A stretch of DNA of 64,000 nucleotides from Brachybacterium sp. UMB0905 (GCF_002871795.1 NZ_PNHL01000002.1:259961-323960), one strand, 5' to 3'. Positions 35,615 to 44,771 are shown, counted from the stretch's first letter. The notes: generated from the letters alone by a model not told the origin. Program-made: numbers and translations.

Positions 35615-36568
35615 ATGGCCTTCTGGGGTGCGGATACGGAGCAGCTGCAGCAGCAGGCGGAGCTCACGGGTGCGGGCGCGAAGCAGATCGAAGATCTGGC
35701 CATGCGGCTCAGTTCCACGGTCAGCACCGTTGCGTGGCTCGGCCCTGATGCCGACGATTTCCGTGCCACGTGGGAAGGTGATCTGCGCCAGAGATTACAT
35801 GAGGCTGCCGAGCGACTGCGGCAGCTCCTGGAAGAGCTGCGGAAGCATGCCGAGGAGCAGGATGAAGCGAGCGAGCCGGGTGACGGCTCGATTTTGGGTA
35901 CGCTCGGTGAGATCTTCAAGGACATCGTCGATTGGCTCGAAAACTATGAGCCGTTGGAGAGTGACGGCTTCTGGGGAGACCTTCTCGGCGAGAACGGCAT
36001 CATCGGCCTGAACACTTGGTCCGCGATCACCTCGATCATCGATGCCTACGGCATGATTCCTGGGAATATCGGTGGCGACATCCTGAATATCATCGCAGAT
36101 GCGGGATCGATGGGCATCGCCGTCTATGACGGGTTACAGGCATTCCAGGATGGAGATCTGTTTGGCGTCCTCGACGCGGGGATTACTTATGGGATCAACG
36201 CGCTGGATCTCACGATGACCGTCGTCGGCATGATCCCAACCCCGGTCACCGTCGCGATCGGACAGTTTGGCGGAATCGCAACCGGTGCGCTGGACATAGC
36301 ATGGAACGCGGCAACGGTGACTGCTGCGAATTCCGGCTGGGGCGATGGTTCCCCGTCGAAGATGCTCATCGAGGCCCCCGGGCATGCTGTAGAGGCCCTG
36401 ACTGGCTGGAGCGGTCTGCGTGAAGGAACCGAGACCGTGACTTCTCTGGCCGAGAGCGGATTTGAAACCGTGTCGGAGGGTATCCGCGATGCGGTGCCGA
36501 TAATTGATCCGATCATCGACCTGCCGCAGCGTGGGGTTGAGGCGGTTGGAGATCTCCTGTTCGGCTGA
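35615..36568 (+). CDS. WXG100-type protein with hydrophobic C-terminal domain
   Basis: A 317-residue protein. Residues about 1-95 form an all-helical WXG100-like domain with the central turn WLGPDADDFRATWEG, followed by a charged helix. This suggests export by a type VII (ESX-like) system or partnership with such substrates. The rest (about 110-317) is Gly/Ile-rich and hydrophobic with acidic stretches and no recognised catalytic motif. GAGAGGAAGAGG before the ATG at 35615 fixes the start; the open frame upstream is ignored. Codon use is visibly less GC-rich than its neighbours, a hint of transfer. No ESX core genes (EccC, EccD) are in the window. It could be an effector, a structural protein or an orphan. 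Confidence 0.65.
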   Translation: MAFWGADTEQLQQQAELTGAGAKQIEDLAMRLSSTVSTVAWLGPDADDFRATWEGDLRQRLHEAAERLRQLLEELRKHAEEQDEASEPGDGSILGTLGEIFKDIVDWLENYEPLESDGFWGDLLGENGIIGLNTWSAITSIIDAYGMIPGNIGGDILNIIADAGSMGIAVYDGLQAFQDGDLFGVLDAGITYGINALDLTMTVVGMIPTPVTVAIGQFGGIATGALDIAWNAATVTAANSGWGDGSPSKMLIEAPGHAVEALTGWSGLREGTETVTSLAESGFETVSEGIRDAVPIIDPIIDLPQRGVEAVGDLLFG

Positions 36569-36611
36569 TAGGTTCAAGCGCCCTGGCCTATGGCTGGAAC
36601 GATGCTTCCGC

Positions 36612-37487
36612 TTAGGCCACGGTGAGGAAGTCGCTCAATTGGGCGGTGATGCCTGCCCGCGAGACGCGAAGAGCTTCCAGGCTGACCTCCTCTAGAGCCT
36701 CCGGGTCCAGCGTCTCGTCGGCAGGCTGTACGGCGATATGCTCTGTGCCTGCTGTGATCACCCACATCACCTGCGTGGTCCGTGCACGACGATCCTCGGC
36801 CAAAAAGGCGATCCGACGCTCGGCATCCTGGAGGATGTCGGCAAGCGGAGAATCCGTGCGCAGCTGCTCGTACCGACCGGTTACCACCTCGGGGGTATCA
36901 GAATCCTCTGACACGGGGAGAGGAGATCCTTCTCCAGGCGTAGGGAGCTGGCCAAAGATCCACGGCGATGCGAGTTCGATGGCGGCCTCGCGCGTGCACA
37001 TTGTGAAGTGATGAATGCCGTTTGCGGAGATCTGCTCGAGCATGACGGTGCCATCGCTGTCGGCGAACTGCTGTAGCGCCCCTCGCTCGGACGCATCGAG
37101 ATCTGTAGCCGTGACGCGCAGCTGCGAATAACCGCGGCGGCCCAGTACGCCGGCTACCACCGGAACGGGAAGCAGATCTGACGGCTCACCCATGGGGTCA
37201 CGCTCTTCAAGAGCTGCGAGCGTCGACTCCGTCGACACCTGACCACCCGCGAGCATCGCCCGCGCTGTCGAGCGCAGCAGCAGATCGTGATCCTGCTCTG
37301 ACTGCGCATGCGCATCAACCCAGGGGGTAACCAGCGCAGAGTTCGGATCGCGCCCGCTGAGAACAAGAAGCTGCTCATCGGTCATGCTGAGCAGTGCGGT
37401 CGGGCCTTCATGCGCACGGGATGCCAGGGCGGCGGCTGCAGTGGCGATGCGTCCCTCGCGTGCGCGGGTGGCTGCTGTGTCGTTCAC
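36612..37487 (-). CDS. Unknown protein convergent to the WXG100 gene
   Basis: A 291-residue soluble protein, no signal peptide or membrane segment. The GTG at 37487 follows AAGGGGGAT, so the longer upstream frame is not used. It begins with a helical region (RIATAAAALASRAHEG), has a middle section with VPVVAGVLGRRGYSQLRV, and ends with a beta-rich part and a helix (SLEALRVSRAGITAQLSDF). The overall layout vaguely resembles EspG-type chaperones of ESX substrates, but I cannot match a motif, so the function is left open. It ends 43 bases from the end of the WXG100 gene. Confidence 0.55.
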   Translation of the reverse strand: MNDTAATRAREGRIATAAAALASRAHEGPTALLSMTDEQLLVLSGRDPNSALVTPWVDAHAQSEQDHDLLLRSTARAMLAGGQVSTESTLAALEERDPMGEPSDLLPVPVVAGVLGRRGYSQLRVTATDLDASERGALQQFADSDGTVMLEQISANGIHHFTMCTREAAIELASPWIFGQLPTPGEGSPLPVSEDSDTPEVVTGRYEQLRTDSPLADILQDAERRIAFLAEDRRARTTQVMWVITAGTEHIAVQPADETLDPEALEEVSLEALRVSRAGITAQLSDFLTVA

Positions 37488-37534
37488 GGATCCCCCTTCA
37501 TTGACGGTGCTTTCAGGATAGAGCGTGTTCAGCC

Positions 37535-38476
37535 CTAACCGGCGATGCTGTGTGCAGGCAGCACAGCACCCAAAACCTCCAGCAGCCGTTCCCGTAACAC
37601 GTCGGCCCCCTCGGCGAGCTTCCGCTGGAGTCGCACGTACTCGGCCTTGCCCTCGGGCGTCTCGATCGGCACCACGCCGTAGCCGAGAGGGCGGACGTCG
37701 TAGGGGCTTGCCTCCATGTCCAGCACGCGGGTGGCACGTGCATGCTCGAAACAGTCCAGCACCAGCTCGGACGGCACCAGCGGCGTGAGCTTCATCGCCC
37801 ACTTGTACAGGTCCATCCCCACGTGCAGGCAGGCGGGATTGTCGAGCTCCACCTGCCGCTGCCGCGTCGGCTCCAGAGAGTTCCGGGGCGCAGATGTGGG
37901 GGTGAAGAAGCGGAACGCGTCGATATGCGAGCACACCAGGCGCTCCCGCTCCACCACCGCGTCGGTCTCCGCCTGGCTGAGCCGCAGCGGCAGGTCCTCA
38001 TGCCGCTGCTGGCCAGGCTGCAGCCCATGCACCATCGCCCACTCGTGCAGGCCGAAGCAGCCGAACTCGGGGCGGCGCCGAGTCAGCGCCGAGGAGCGCA
38101 GCAGCCGATGCATGAACCTCAGTGCATCGGCGCGCTCGGTGAGATATCGCTGCACGTCCGCGCGGCGCAGCCCCTCAGTGTCCACGTACCAGGAACGCCG
38201 CCCATGGTCGTCAACGTCGGTGATCGCGGGGCGACCGTGCGCATCGTCATCGGCCGATACCGGATAGGCGACATCCCACCCCGGATGCCAGCGGCGCAAG
38301 CGCGCAGGGGAGAAGGGGTAGTAGGTGAACAGGAAGTCCTCGACCGGATGCTTCTCGCCCCGCAGACGGCGCGCCCGGTGCGCGGCGGTCAGCGCATCGG
38401 CTCGCTGTTCGTGAGCGCGTCGCGCGGCCTGTGCCTCTGGCACCGTCATCAGCAACGGGTCACTCACCGCCTCCAC
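37535..38476 (-). CDS. 3-methyladenine DNA glycosylase-like protein
   Basis: A 313-residue cytosolic protein of an actinobacterial family commonly annotated as 3-methyladenine DNA glycosylase. Recognisable family features are RRLRGEKHPVEDFLFTYY, then RLRRWHPGW, and FGLHEWAMVH. Typical helix-hairpin-helix glycosylase motifs are not evident, so the catalytic assignment comes from the family label and is tentative. It lies on the minus strand between two unrelated genes. Confidence 0.6.
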   Translation of the reverse strand: MEAVSDPLLMTVPEAQAARRAHEQRADALTAAHRARRLRGEKHPVEDFLFTYYPFSPARLRRWHPGWDVAYPVSADDDAHGRPAITDVDDHGRRSWYVDTEGLRRADVQRYLTERADALRFMHRLLRSSALTRRRPEFGCFGLHEWAMVHGLQPGQQRHEDLPLRLSQAETDAVVERERLVCSHIDAFRFFTPTSAPRNSLEPTRQRQVELDNPACLHVGMDLYKWAMKLTPLVPSELVLDCFEHARATRVLDMEASPYDVRPLGYGVVPIETPEGKAEYVRLQRKLAEGADVLRERLLEVLGAVLPAHSIAG

Positions 38477-38556
38477 CTTCCTGCCGGGCGGGTCCGTCGA
38501 CCCGCTGCCGCATTACCTTAGGGCAGCTTCCTCCTGCACCCGTCAGGGCGACAGTG

Positions 38557-38594
38557 CACGGGGTGGTGCGACCCGCAGATCGCACCACCCCGTG
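38557..38594 (-). terminator. Terminator of the yeeE-like / CDR operon
   Basis: A perfect 15-bp stem joins 38557-38571 (CACGGGGTGGTGCGA) to 38580-38594, with an 8-nt loop, 16 bases beyond the CDR stop codon. Confidence 0.65.
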
Positions 38595-38609
38595 AGCGGC
38601 ATCGGCAGG

Positions 38610-40310
38610 TCAGTCGAAGTTGTACTCCGTGACGATCCGGTCGCGGCCGCTCGCGGCGTCGGTGAAGAACTCCTCCATGGAGATCCCGAGGTAGGAGCCG
38701 GAGATGTTCACGGCGTTCGGGCGACCCAGCTGCGCGAGCGCCCGCACCATGTTGTAGGAGCGCTGCGAGGACCGGCAGTGCACATACACCTCGCGGTCCG
38801 CGGGGATCTCCTCGAGCCGATCCCGGAACTGGGACAGGGGGATGTTCACCGCGGTGGTGAGGTGGCCGGCGGCGAACTCGTCGGGCTCCCGCGCGTCGAT
38901 GATGAACGCGCCCTCCTCCACGAGCTCGCGCACCTGCGTGACCGGGACCTGCTCGAACTCCCCGTGCAGGATGTTCAGCCCCACGAGCGCTGCGTGGATC
39001 ACCACGTCCTTCGCCGTGGAGTAGATGGGGGAGTAGGCGAGCTCGAGGTCTGCCAGATCCTCCAGGGTGCCGTCCATCATGATGAGCGTCGCGATGACGT
39101 CGATGCGCTTGTCCGCCGCGCCGGTGCCGACGGCCTGCGCGCCGAGGACCCGGCCGCTGGGCCGCTCGAACAGCAGCTTGAAGAACATCGGCATGGACTG
39201 CGGCATGATGCCCACCGAGTCCGCCGGGATCACGTACACGAAGTCGTGGTCGATCCCGGCGGCTGTGGCCTGCTTCTCGTTCAGGCCGGTCGAGGCGGCG
39301 GTGTAGTCGAAGACCTGCACCACCGAGGAGCCGATCACACCGCGGTTGCGGGTGGGCCGGCCGTAGATGTGGTCGGCCACGGCGCGGGCCTGTCGCTGCG
39401 CGGGACCGGCCATCGCCAGCAGCGTGGGCTGGCCGGTCAGCTTGTGGGTCACCTCAATGGCATCGCCGACGGCGTACACATCGGGCGCGGAGGTGCGGAA
39501 GTGCTCGTCGACGGCGATGCCGCCGGTGGTGCCGATCTCCAGACCGGCCGCGCGGGCGAGCGCGGTCTCCGGGCGCACACCGATGCTCATGACGACCGCC
39601 TGGGCGGGGACGGTGGCGCCGGAGGCGAGCACCACCTCGTTCTCGCGGATCTCGGCGACGGCATCGCCGAGGTGCAGGTCCACCCCCTGGTTCCTCAGCT
39701 CGCGGTGCAGGACGGCGGCGAGCTCGGGATCCAGCGGGCTGAGCACCTGGGGGAGGGCCTCGGCGAGGGCGACCTTCCGCCCGCCGTGCACGAGGTTCTC
39801 GGCGACCTCCAGGCCGATGAACCCCCCGCCGATCACCACCACGTCCTGGACGTCGCGGTTGTGCAGGAAGGTGTTCAGCGCATCGATGTCCACGACGTTG
39901 CGCACCGTGAACACGTGCTCGCCGTCCACGCCCGGGATGGGCGGCACCACCGGGGAGGCACCGGGGGACAGGGTCAGGGTGTCGTATGCCTCGGTGGTCT
40001 CGGTGCCGGTCGCCACCTGCGTGACGGTGATGGTCTTGTTCGCGGTGTCGATCGCGGTGACCTCATGGCCGGTACGGGCGATGATCCGATACTGGTTCCA
40101 GAACTGCTCGGGGTCCATCAGCACCAGCGTGTCCGCCTTCTCGATGACGCCGGAGAGGTGCCAGGGCAGGCAGCAGTTGGAGAAGGAGACGTGGGGGCCG
40201 CGCTCGAACATGATGATCTCGGCGGATTCGTCCAGTCGGCGCAGGCGGGCGGCGGTCGAGGCACCGCCGGCGACGCCGCCGATGATGAGGTGACGCTTCT
40301 GGGTGGTCAT
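38610..40310 (-). CDS. CoA-disulfide reductase family protein with C-terminal rhodanese domain
   Basis: A flavoprotein of 566 residues. The N-terminal FAD/NAD(P)H disulfide oxidoreductase starts LIIGGVAGGASTAARLRR; the redox cysteine region reads SFSNCCLPWHLSG (Cys46-Cys47), where the family usually has a single Cys in NCGLPY. The second nucleotide motif is VVVIGGGFIGLEVAENL. A rhodanese domain (about 460-555) has the catalytic loop HCRSSQRS with Cys512. Fusions of this kind reduce CoA-persulfide, polysulfide or CoA disulfide. It is 34 bases downstream of the YeeE/YedE-type gene, which suggests it handles imported reduced sulfur. Confidence 0.85.
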   Translation of the reverse strand: MTTQKRHLIIGGVAGGASTAARLRRLDESAEIIMFERGPHVSFSNCCLPWHLSGVIEKADTLVLMDPEQFWNQYRIIARTGHEVTAIDTANKTITVTQVATGTETTEAYDTLTLSPGASPVVPPIPGVDGEHVFTVRNVVDIDALNTFLHNRDVQDVVVIGGGFIGLEVAENLVHGGRKVALAEALPQVLSPLDPELAAVLHRELRNQGVDLHLGDAVAEIRENEVVLASGATVPAQAVVMSIGVRPETALARAAGLEIGTTGGIAVDEHFRTSAPDVYAVGDAIEVTHKLTGQPTLLAMAGPAQRQARAVADHIYGRPTRNRGVIGSSVVQVFDYTAASTGLNEKQATAAGIDHDFVYVIPADSVGIMPQSMPMFFKLLFERPSGRVLGAQAVGTGAADKRIDVIATLIMMDGTLEDLADLELAYSPIYSTAKDVVIHAALVGLNILHGEFEQVPVTQVRELVEEGAFIIDAREPDEFAAGHLTTAVNIPLSQFRDRLEEIPADREVYVHCRSSQRSYNMVRALAQLGRPNAVNISGSYLGISMEEFFTDAASGRDRIVTEYNFD

Positions 40311-40344
40311 GGTGAGGGTTCCTTCCCGGTGGGTGCGGTCGCGG

Positions 40345-41703
40345 TCAGCGGTCGGTGATGCGGTGGGCGGGCAGAGTGGTGGGGTTCACGGTGATGTGGC
40401 GGCTCGGCGGGATGATGTTCAGCTTCCCCTCGAAGATCTTCAGCCCCGCGGCGGCGCCGAGGACCAGGAAGACTCCGAACACCCAGCCGCTCAGGGACCC
40501 GACGGACAGCCCGGAAAACAGGGCGCCGATGTTGCAGCCATCGGCCATGCGGGCACCGAAGCCCATCAGCGCGCCGCCACCGCCGTAGATCACGGCGTCG
40601 CGGGCGGAGAAGTCCGTATTGATCCGGAAGCGGCCGGCCAGCAGCAGGGCGTAGGCGGCGCCGATCAACAGGCCGAGGTTTCGCACGGTGCCGCCGTCGT
40701 TCAGCAGGCCGCCGGCGATGGCCTCATTGGCCTTGGTGGCCCAGTCAGCCTGGAACTCGATGCCCACGAGCTTCAGCGCTGCCACATCCAGGGTGGTGAA
40801 GCCGGAGGTGACGCCCCAGGCCTTGTGGGTGGTGACGAGGATGAAGATCCACAAAAAGGCGAGCATCATCGCGGAGGTCATGAAGGTCCAGCGGGTGCTG
40901 AACAGGTTGTGCCACAGGCGGTAGCCGAAGAAGCGGTCGGTGCGGCCGTCGGTGTCTCCGGGGATGGGCAGCATCTCCGCGGGGGTCTGCACATGCTCGA
41001 CGGTGGCCTCACGCTTGCGCTTGCGCTCGTAGCCCCACACCAGCATGTAGATGACGAAGAAGCCGATGAGGCTCAGCAGGATCGCGCCGGGGTAGCCGAA
41101 CCACTGCGGCAGGTGGAGGGTGAAGCCCTCACCCATGGTGCTCTCGATCGCGGCGCGGCCCATCTCTCCGGGAACGGAGAACAGGATGAAGAACACCAGG
41201 GCGATGACGGCGCGGATGTAGCCCTCGCCGGCGTCGGTGAGACAGCCCGAGGCGCACGCCCCAGCCATGATCGCGCCCATGCCGAACAGGAACGCCCCGA
41301 TGATCAGCGGCAGGCCGATGGGGGCGATGTTCGCGCTGCCGATCAGCTCCCCGTTCTTGTCCATCGGCAGCAGTCCGGCGCTCTGTGCCCACTGCCAGGA
41401 CAGGGTGAACAGCGTGGTGACGGTGAACATCGTCAGCAGGGCGGTGGTGAGGCTGCCTTCGCCGACGACGTAGACGCGCTTGATGCCGCCGGCGAAGCCG
41501 AAGGCGCCGCGCACCAGCACGTAGCCCAGGCACAGACCGGCGATGCCGTAGAGGTAGAACTTCACGCTGTCATCGACGACGAAGGTGCCGATGAGGAGGC
41601 AGACCACGAGGATCGCCAGAGCGATCAGCGGCTGCTGCTTCGGGAACGAACGGGCGAGACGGTCGATCATCGCCTCGTCGCGCGTGGCGGTGGGGGTGGT
41701 CAT
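40345..41703 (-). CDS. YeeE/YedE-family sulfur transporter
   Basis: Polytopic inner-membrane protein of 452 residues with the two family repeats, each carrying a conserved Cys: IMAGACASGCLTDAGEGY in the first and GARMADGCNIGALFSG in the second. Family members (TsuA) import thiosulfate, and others move selenium or persulfide-type sulfur. The ATG at 41703 follows GGAAG; the open frame upstream to 41781 lacks support. First gene of an operon with the CoA-disulfide reductase/rhodanese fusion. The substrate is inferred from family and context. Confidence 0.85.
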   Translation of the reverse strand: MTTPTATRDEAMIDRLARSFPKQQPLIALAILVVCLLIGTFVVDDSVKFYLYGIAGLCLGYVLVRGAFGFAGGIKRVYVVGEGSLTTALLTMFTVTTLFTLSWQWAQSAGLLPMDKNGELIGSANIAPIGLPLIIGAFLFGMGAIMAGACASGCLTDAGEGYIRAVIALVFFILFSVPGEMGRAAIESTMGEGFTLHLPQWFGYPGAILLSLIGFFVIYMLVWGYERKRKREATVEHVQTPAEMLPIPGDTDGRTDRFFGYRLWHNLFSTRWTFMTSAMMLAFLWIFILVTTHKAWGVTSGFTTLDVAALKLVGIEFQADWATKANEAIAGGLLNDGGTVRNLGLLIGAAYALLLAGRFRINTDFSARDAVIYGGGGALMGFGARMADGCNIGALFSGLSVGSLSGWVFGVFLVLGAAAGLKIFEGKLNIIPPSRHITVNPTTLPAHRITDR

Positions 41704-41981
41704 CGTGCTTCCTTCGACGGGGGAGTACGGGGTGTGTGCGGGGTGCCATGGGGGCTCCGGCGTCTCGAGGCTAGGAAGCACGGCGGGGGTGTAGCGGGGA
41801 CCACAGTCCTTCTTGTCAGTAACACAAATCCCTGCTTATGGCCACCAAATACAAAGCCTATGGATGTACAGACCTTTCATGGGTAGGGGTGCGCACCTCC
41901 TGGAGCAAAGGTCCGCATTCGGGCCGGTGGCGGGGCAGGAGGGCCCGGTCTGCCGCTGCAGTCGTTGCTACTGTGCGCCCC
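41704..41981. other. Divergent promoter region of the sulfur module
   Basis: This 278-base gap divides the YeeE-like operon from the ABC transporter. Around 41812-41882 it is unusually AT-rich for this genome. TACTGT (41969-41974) lies 7 nt ahead of the permease ATG and could be a leaderless -10. Confidence 0.5.
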
Positions 41982-42800
41982 ATGCCCCTCTCCCGCACCG
42001 GGCGCACGCTCGCCCTCCAGCTCGGCTCCCTCGTGGCGCTGCTGCTTGTGTGGTGGGCGATCGCCGCCGCGCGGGTCGTGGATCCGCTCTACCTCCCCGG
42101 CCCCGGCGCCGTGTGGGACGCGTTCTGGCGCGCGAACTCCTGCTATCCGATCGCCGAAGGCGCCACCCGCAAGATCTGCGGCGAGTCCAACTACTACCTG
42201 TGGGAGCACCTCGTGGTCTCCCTGCAGCGCATCGGCATGGGCGTGGGACTTGGGGCAGTGCTCGGCATCGCCATCGGCTATCTCATGGGCAGCTCCCGCT
42301 TCCTCATGGTGCTCATCGCCCCCTACCTGAACTTCCTGCGCGCCCTGCCACCGCTGGGCTACATCGGCCTGCTCGTGGTGTGGGTGGGCATCGGCGAATC
42401 CTCCAAGTACTGGCTGCTGTTCCTGGCCGCCTTCCCACCCGTCGTCATCGCAACCATCCAGGGGGTCGGCGCCGTCAGCCGCGACCGGCTGCTGGCCGCC
42501 GCATCCCTTGGCGCCAGCCGCTGGCAGCGGATCCTCACCGTCACCCTGCCGTCCTCCCTGCCCTTCGTCGTCCAGGGCGTGCGCCTAGCCACCGGATTCG
42601 CCTGGACCACCGTCGTGGCCGCCGAGCTCAACAACGGCATCCCCGGCATCGGTGGCCTCGCCTTCCAGGCCGGCGTCCAGCTCCAGACCGCCCTGACAAT
42701 CGCCTGCATCCTCGTGATCGGCATCGTCGCCGTAGCCCTGGACCAGCTCATCGTCCGTATCGGAGACCTGCTGGTCCCCTGGCAGGGCAAGGAGGCCTGA
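41982..42800 (+). CDS. Taurine/sulfonate-type ABC transporter permease
   Basis: A 272-residue inner-membrane permease of the SsuC/TauC family with about six membrane segments and the EAA loop LAAASLGASRWQRILTVTLP. The ATG at 41982 is chosen over 41838 because the first hydrophobic helix starts just after it and the sequence before it is not conserved-looking. With the binding protein and ATPase that follow it forms one importer for taurine, sulfonates or a related small molecule. The gap to the next gene is 3 bases. Confidence 0.88.
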   Translation: MPLSRTGRTLALQLGSLVALLLVWWAIAAARVVDPLYLPGPGAVWDAFWRANSCYPIAEGATRKICGESNYYLWEHLVVSLQRIGMGVGLGAVLGIAIGYLMGSSRFLMVLIAPYLNFLRALPPLGYIGLLVVWVGIGESSKYWLLFLAAFPPVVIATIQGVGAVSRDRLLAAASLGASRWQRILTVTLPSSLPFVVQGVRLATGFAWTTVVAAELNNGIPGIGGLAFQAGVQLQTALTIACILVIGIVAVALDQLIVRIGDLLVPWQGKEA

Positions 42801-42803
42801 GAC

Positions 42804-43868
42804 ATGCGATCACCCCGCCTGTCCGCCCTCGGCGCTGCGCTCGCCGTGCTGCTCGCGCTCACCGGCTGCATCCAGCCCGGCCGCACCGTCCACCCCCACT
42901 CCGATCCGGTGGCCGGCGCCGCCTGCCCCGTCGAGCCCGACCCGTCGATCACCACGCATGCTCGTATCGCCTGGCAGGGCATCGCCAACGGCGACCTCAT
43001 CGTCAAGGACCTCGGGCTGCTCGAGCGCTGCATGCCCAGCGCCACCATCGAATGGATGCGCTTCAACGGCGGCAACGACGTCATCCAAGCCTTCGGCGCC
43101 GGATCGATCGACATCGGCATCTACGGCTCCTCCGCAGGGGTGAAGGCCATGAGCCCGCCGCTCGAGCTGCCGATCTCCCTGATCTGGGTGCCCGATGTCA
43201 TCGGCACCTCCGAGGCACTCGTCGCCTTCGACGAAGAGATCACGACGATCGACGATCTCGCCGGGCGCACCGTCGCCGTCACCTTCGGCGCCACACCCCA
43301 CTACGTGCTGCTGTCGATGCTCGAACAGGCCGGGATCTCCCAGCAGGTGGAGGTCGTGAACCTCACCAATGACAAGATGCCCGCCGCCGCCCACTCCGGA
43401 GAGATTGACGCCGCCTGGGCCTGGGAGCCCACCCTCACCGAACTTGAGGACCTCGGCGGCCACCGCGTCCTGGACAGCGCGGCCGCGGCCGAGGCGGGCT
43501 TTGTCACCTTCGACATGCAGACCGCGCGCGATGAGTTCATCGCGCAGAACCCCGAGTTCATGCTCATGTGGACCCGCGTGCAGGACCATGCCGCCCAGCA
43601 GATCCTCGAGGACCCGGATGCCGCGGCCGCCTCGATCGCCGCGCAGCTGGGCGTGCCCGAGGAGGTGGCACGCCAGCAGATGGCCGGCTACACCTACCTC
43701 ACCGCCGAGGATCTCGCAGGGGAGGACTGGTTCGGCGCCGGGGCAGGGGAGGCCCTGCACTCCACCGGCAGCTTCCTGGCCGAGGTACGACTCACCGAAG
43801 GAGCTCTGACTGAGGAGCAGTACGCCGGACGCGTCCACGCCGATGCGGTGATGGAGGTGGGCCGATGA
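42804..43868 (+). CDS. Taurine/sulfonate-type ABC transporter substrate-binding lipoprotein
   Basis: A 354-residue TauA/SsuA-like binding protein. The signal peptide ends in the lipobox LALTGC. The binding fold is recognisable by WMRFNGGNDVIQAFGAGSID, DLAGRTVAVTFG and AAWAWEPTL, a pattern also seen in taurine and aromatic-sulfonate binders. Its stop overlaps the ATPase start by 4 nt. Sulfur compounds are the likely cargo from family and neighbours, though some relatives bind thiamine precursors or nitrate. Confidence 0.87.
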   Translation: MRSPRLSALGAALAVLLALTGCIQPGRTVHPHSDPVAGAACPVEPDPSITTHARIAWQGIANGDLIVKDLGLLERCMPSATIEWMRFNGGNDVIQAFGAGSIDIGIYGSSAGVKAMSPPLELPISLIWVPDVIGTSEALVAFDEEITTIDDLAGRTVAVTFGATPHYVLLSMLEQAGISQQVEVVNLTNDKMPAAAHSGEIDAAWAWEPTLTELEDLGGHRVLDSAAAAEAGFVTFDMQTARDEFIAQNPEFMLMWTRVQDHAAQQILEDPDAAAASIAAQLGVPEEVARQQMAGYTYLTAEDLAGEDWFGAGAGEALHSTGSFLAEVRLTEGALTEEQYAGRVHADAVMEVGR

Positions 43869-44761
43869 GCGCCGAGCCGAGCGCAACCCCGGCCCCCGCC
43901 GCCGGGCGGATCGCCTTCGAGCACATCACCCACCGGTACCGCAGCGACCGGGGCGAGCCCGTGACCGCCCTCGACGGCGTGGATCTCACAATCGAGCCCG
44001 GTAGCTTCGTCACCGTCGTCGGCCCCTCCGGCTGCGGCAAGACCACCCTGCTGCGCATGGCCGCCGGATTCCTCACCCCGAGCGAAGGACGGGTCGTGGT
44101 CGACGGGCAGAGCGTCACCGGCCCCTCCCCGCAGCGGGGCGTGGTCTTCCAGCAGCCCACCCTGTTCCCCTGGTGGACGGTGCGGCGCAACGTCGAAGCC
44201 GGGCCCCGATACCGCGGCGCCTCCCGCGCCGAACGGGAACGTCTGGCGGACTACTACCTGGGCATGGTGGGCCTCGCCGATTTCGCCGAGGCCAAGACCT
44301 ACGAGCTCTCCGGCGGCATGCAGCAGCGCTGCCAGATCGCCCGGGTGCTCGCGAACTCCCCGCAGATCATGCTCATGGATGAGCCCTTTGGGGCACTGGA
44401 CTCCCTGACCCGCCGCCGCCTGCAGAGCGACCTGCTGCTGCTGCACCACGCCCGCGAGGACACCGTCCTGTTCATCACCCACAGCGTCGAGGAAGCCGTG
44501 TACCTAGGGGACCGCGTGCTCGTGATGTCGCCGCGCCCCGGCAGGGTGGTGCACGACGAGATCCTGCCCGCGCACTCCGGGGAGGGCAACGGGGCGATCG
44601 AGGTGCTGCGCACCCGGCCCGAGTTCGCCGAAGCAGTGCGCCACATCACCGCGATCATCGAGGAAGAGGACCCGACGGCCCTCCAGGCCCGCGTCCACAC
44701 CCCTGGCAGTTCGCACCGCGGCATCGCGGGGGCCGACGACGGCGCGAAACCCACCGCCTAG
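43865..44761 (+). CDS. Taurine/sulfonate-type ABC transporter ATPase
   Basis: A 298-residue TauB/SsuB-type ATPase. Walker A GPSGCGKT is at 53-60, the Q-loop reads VVFQQPTLFPWWTVRRN, the signature is SGGMQQRC and Walker B is LMDEPFGALD. Its last codons run up to the -10 element of the next gene. It drives the importer encoded by the two genes upstream. Confidence 0.92.
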   Translation: MSAEPSATPAPAAGRIAFEHITHRYRSDRGEPVTALDGVDLTIEPGSFVTVVGPSGCGKTTLLRMAAGFLTPSEGRVVVDGQSVTGPSPQRGVVFQQPTLFPWWTVRRNVEAGPRYRGASRAERERLADYYLGMVGLADFAEAKTYELSGGMQQRCQIARVLANSPQIMLMDEPFGALDSLTRRRLQSDLLLLHHAREDTVLFITHSVEEAVYLGDRVLVMSPRPGRVVHDEILPAHSGEGNGAIEVLRTRPEFAEAVRHITAIIEEEDPTALQARVHTPGSSHRGIAGADDGAKPTA

Positions 44762-44764
44762 ACT
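44759..44764 (+). promoter_or_regulatory. -10 element of the FAA-hydrolase gene (leaderless)
   Basis: TAGACT overlaps the stop codon of the ABC ATPase and ends 7 nt before the ATG at 44772. No Shine-Dalgarno sequence is present. Confidence 0.5.
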
Positions 44765-44771
44765 GGCGGCC

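Noticed and set aside
36612..37934. Longer 440-codon version of the unknown gene at 36612-37487
   Set aside because: The extra N-terminal part overlaps the glycosylase-like gene and reads as Arg/Ala/Gly-rich shadow, while a good ribosome binding site precedes the internal GTG at 37487.
38557..38594. Perfect 15-bp stem as a novel element
   Set aside because: Its place just after the CDR gene and the similar stems after the tRNA cluster and rpmB make it an ordinary terminator of this genome.
41838..41981. Upstream start of the sulfonate-type permease
   Set aside because: The extra 48 residues are Arg/Ser/Gly-rich with no membrane or signal character; family N-termini start at the ATG at 41982.
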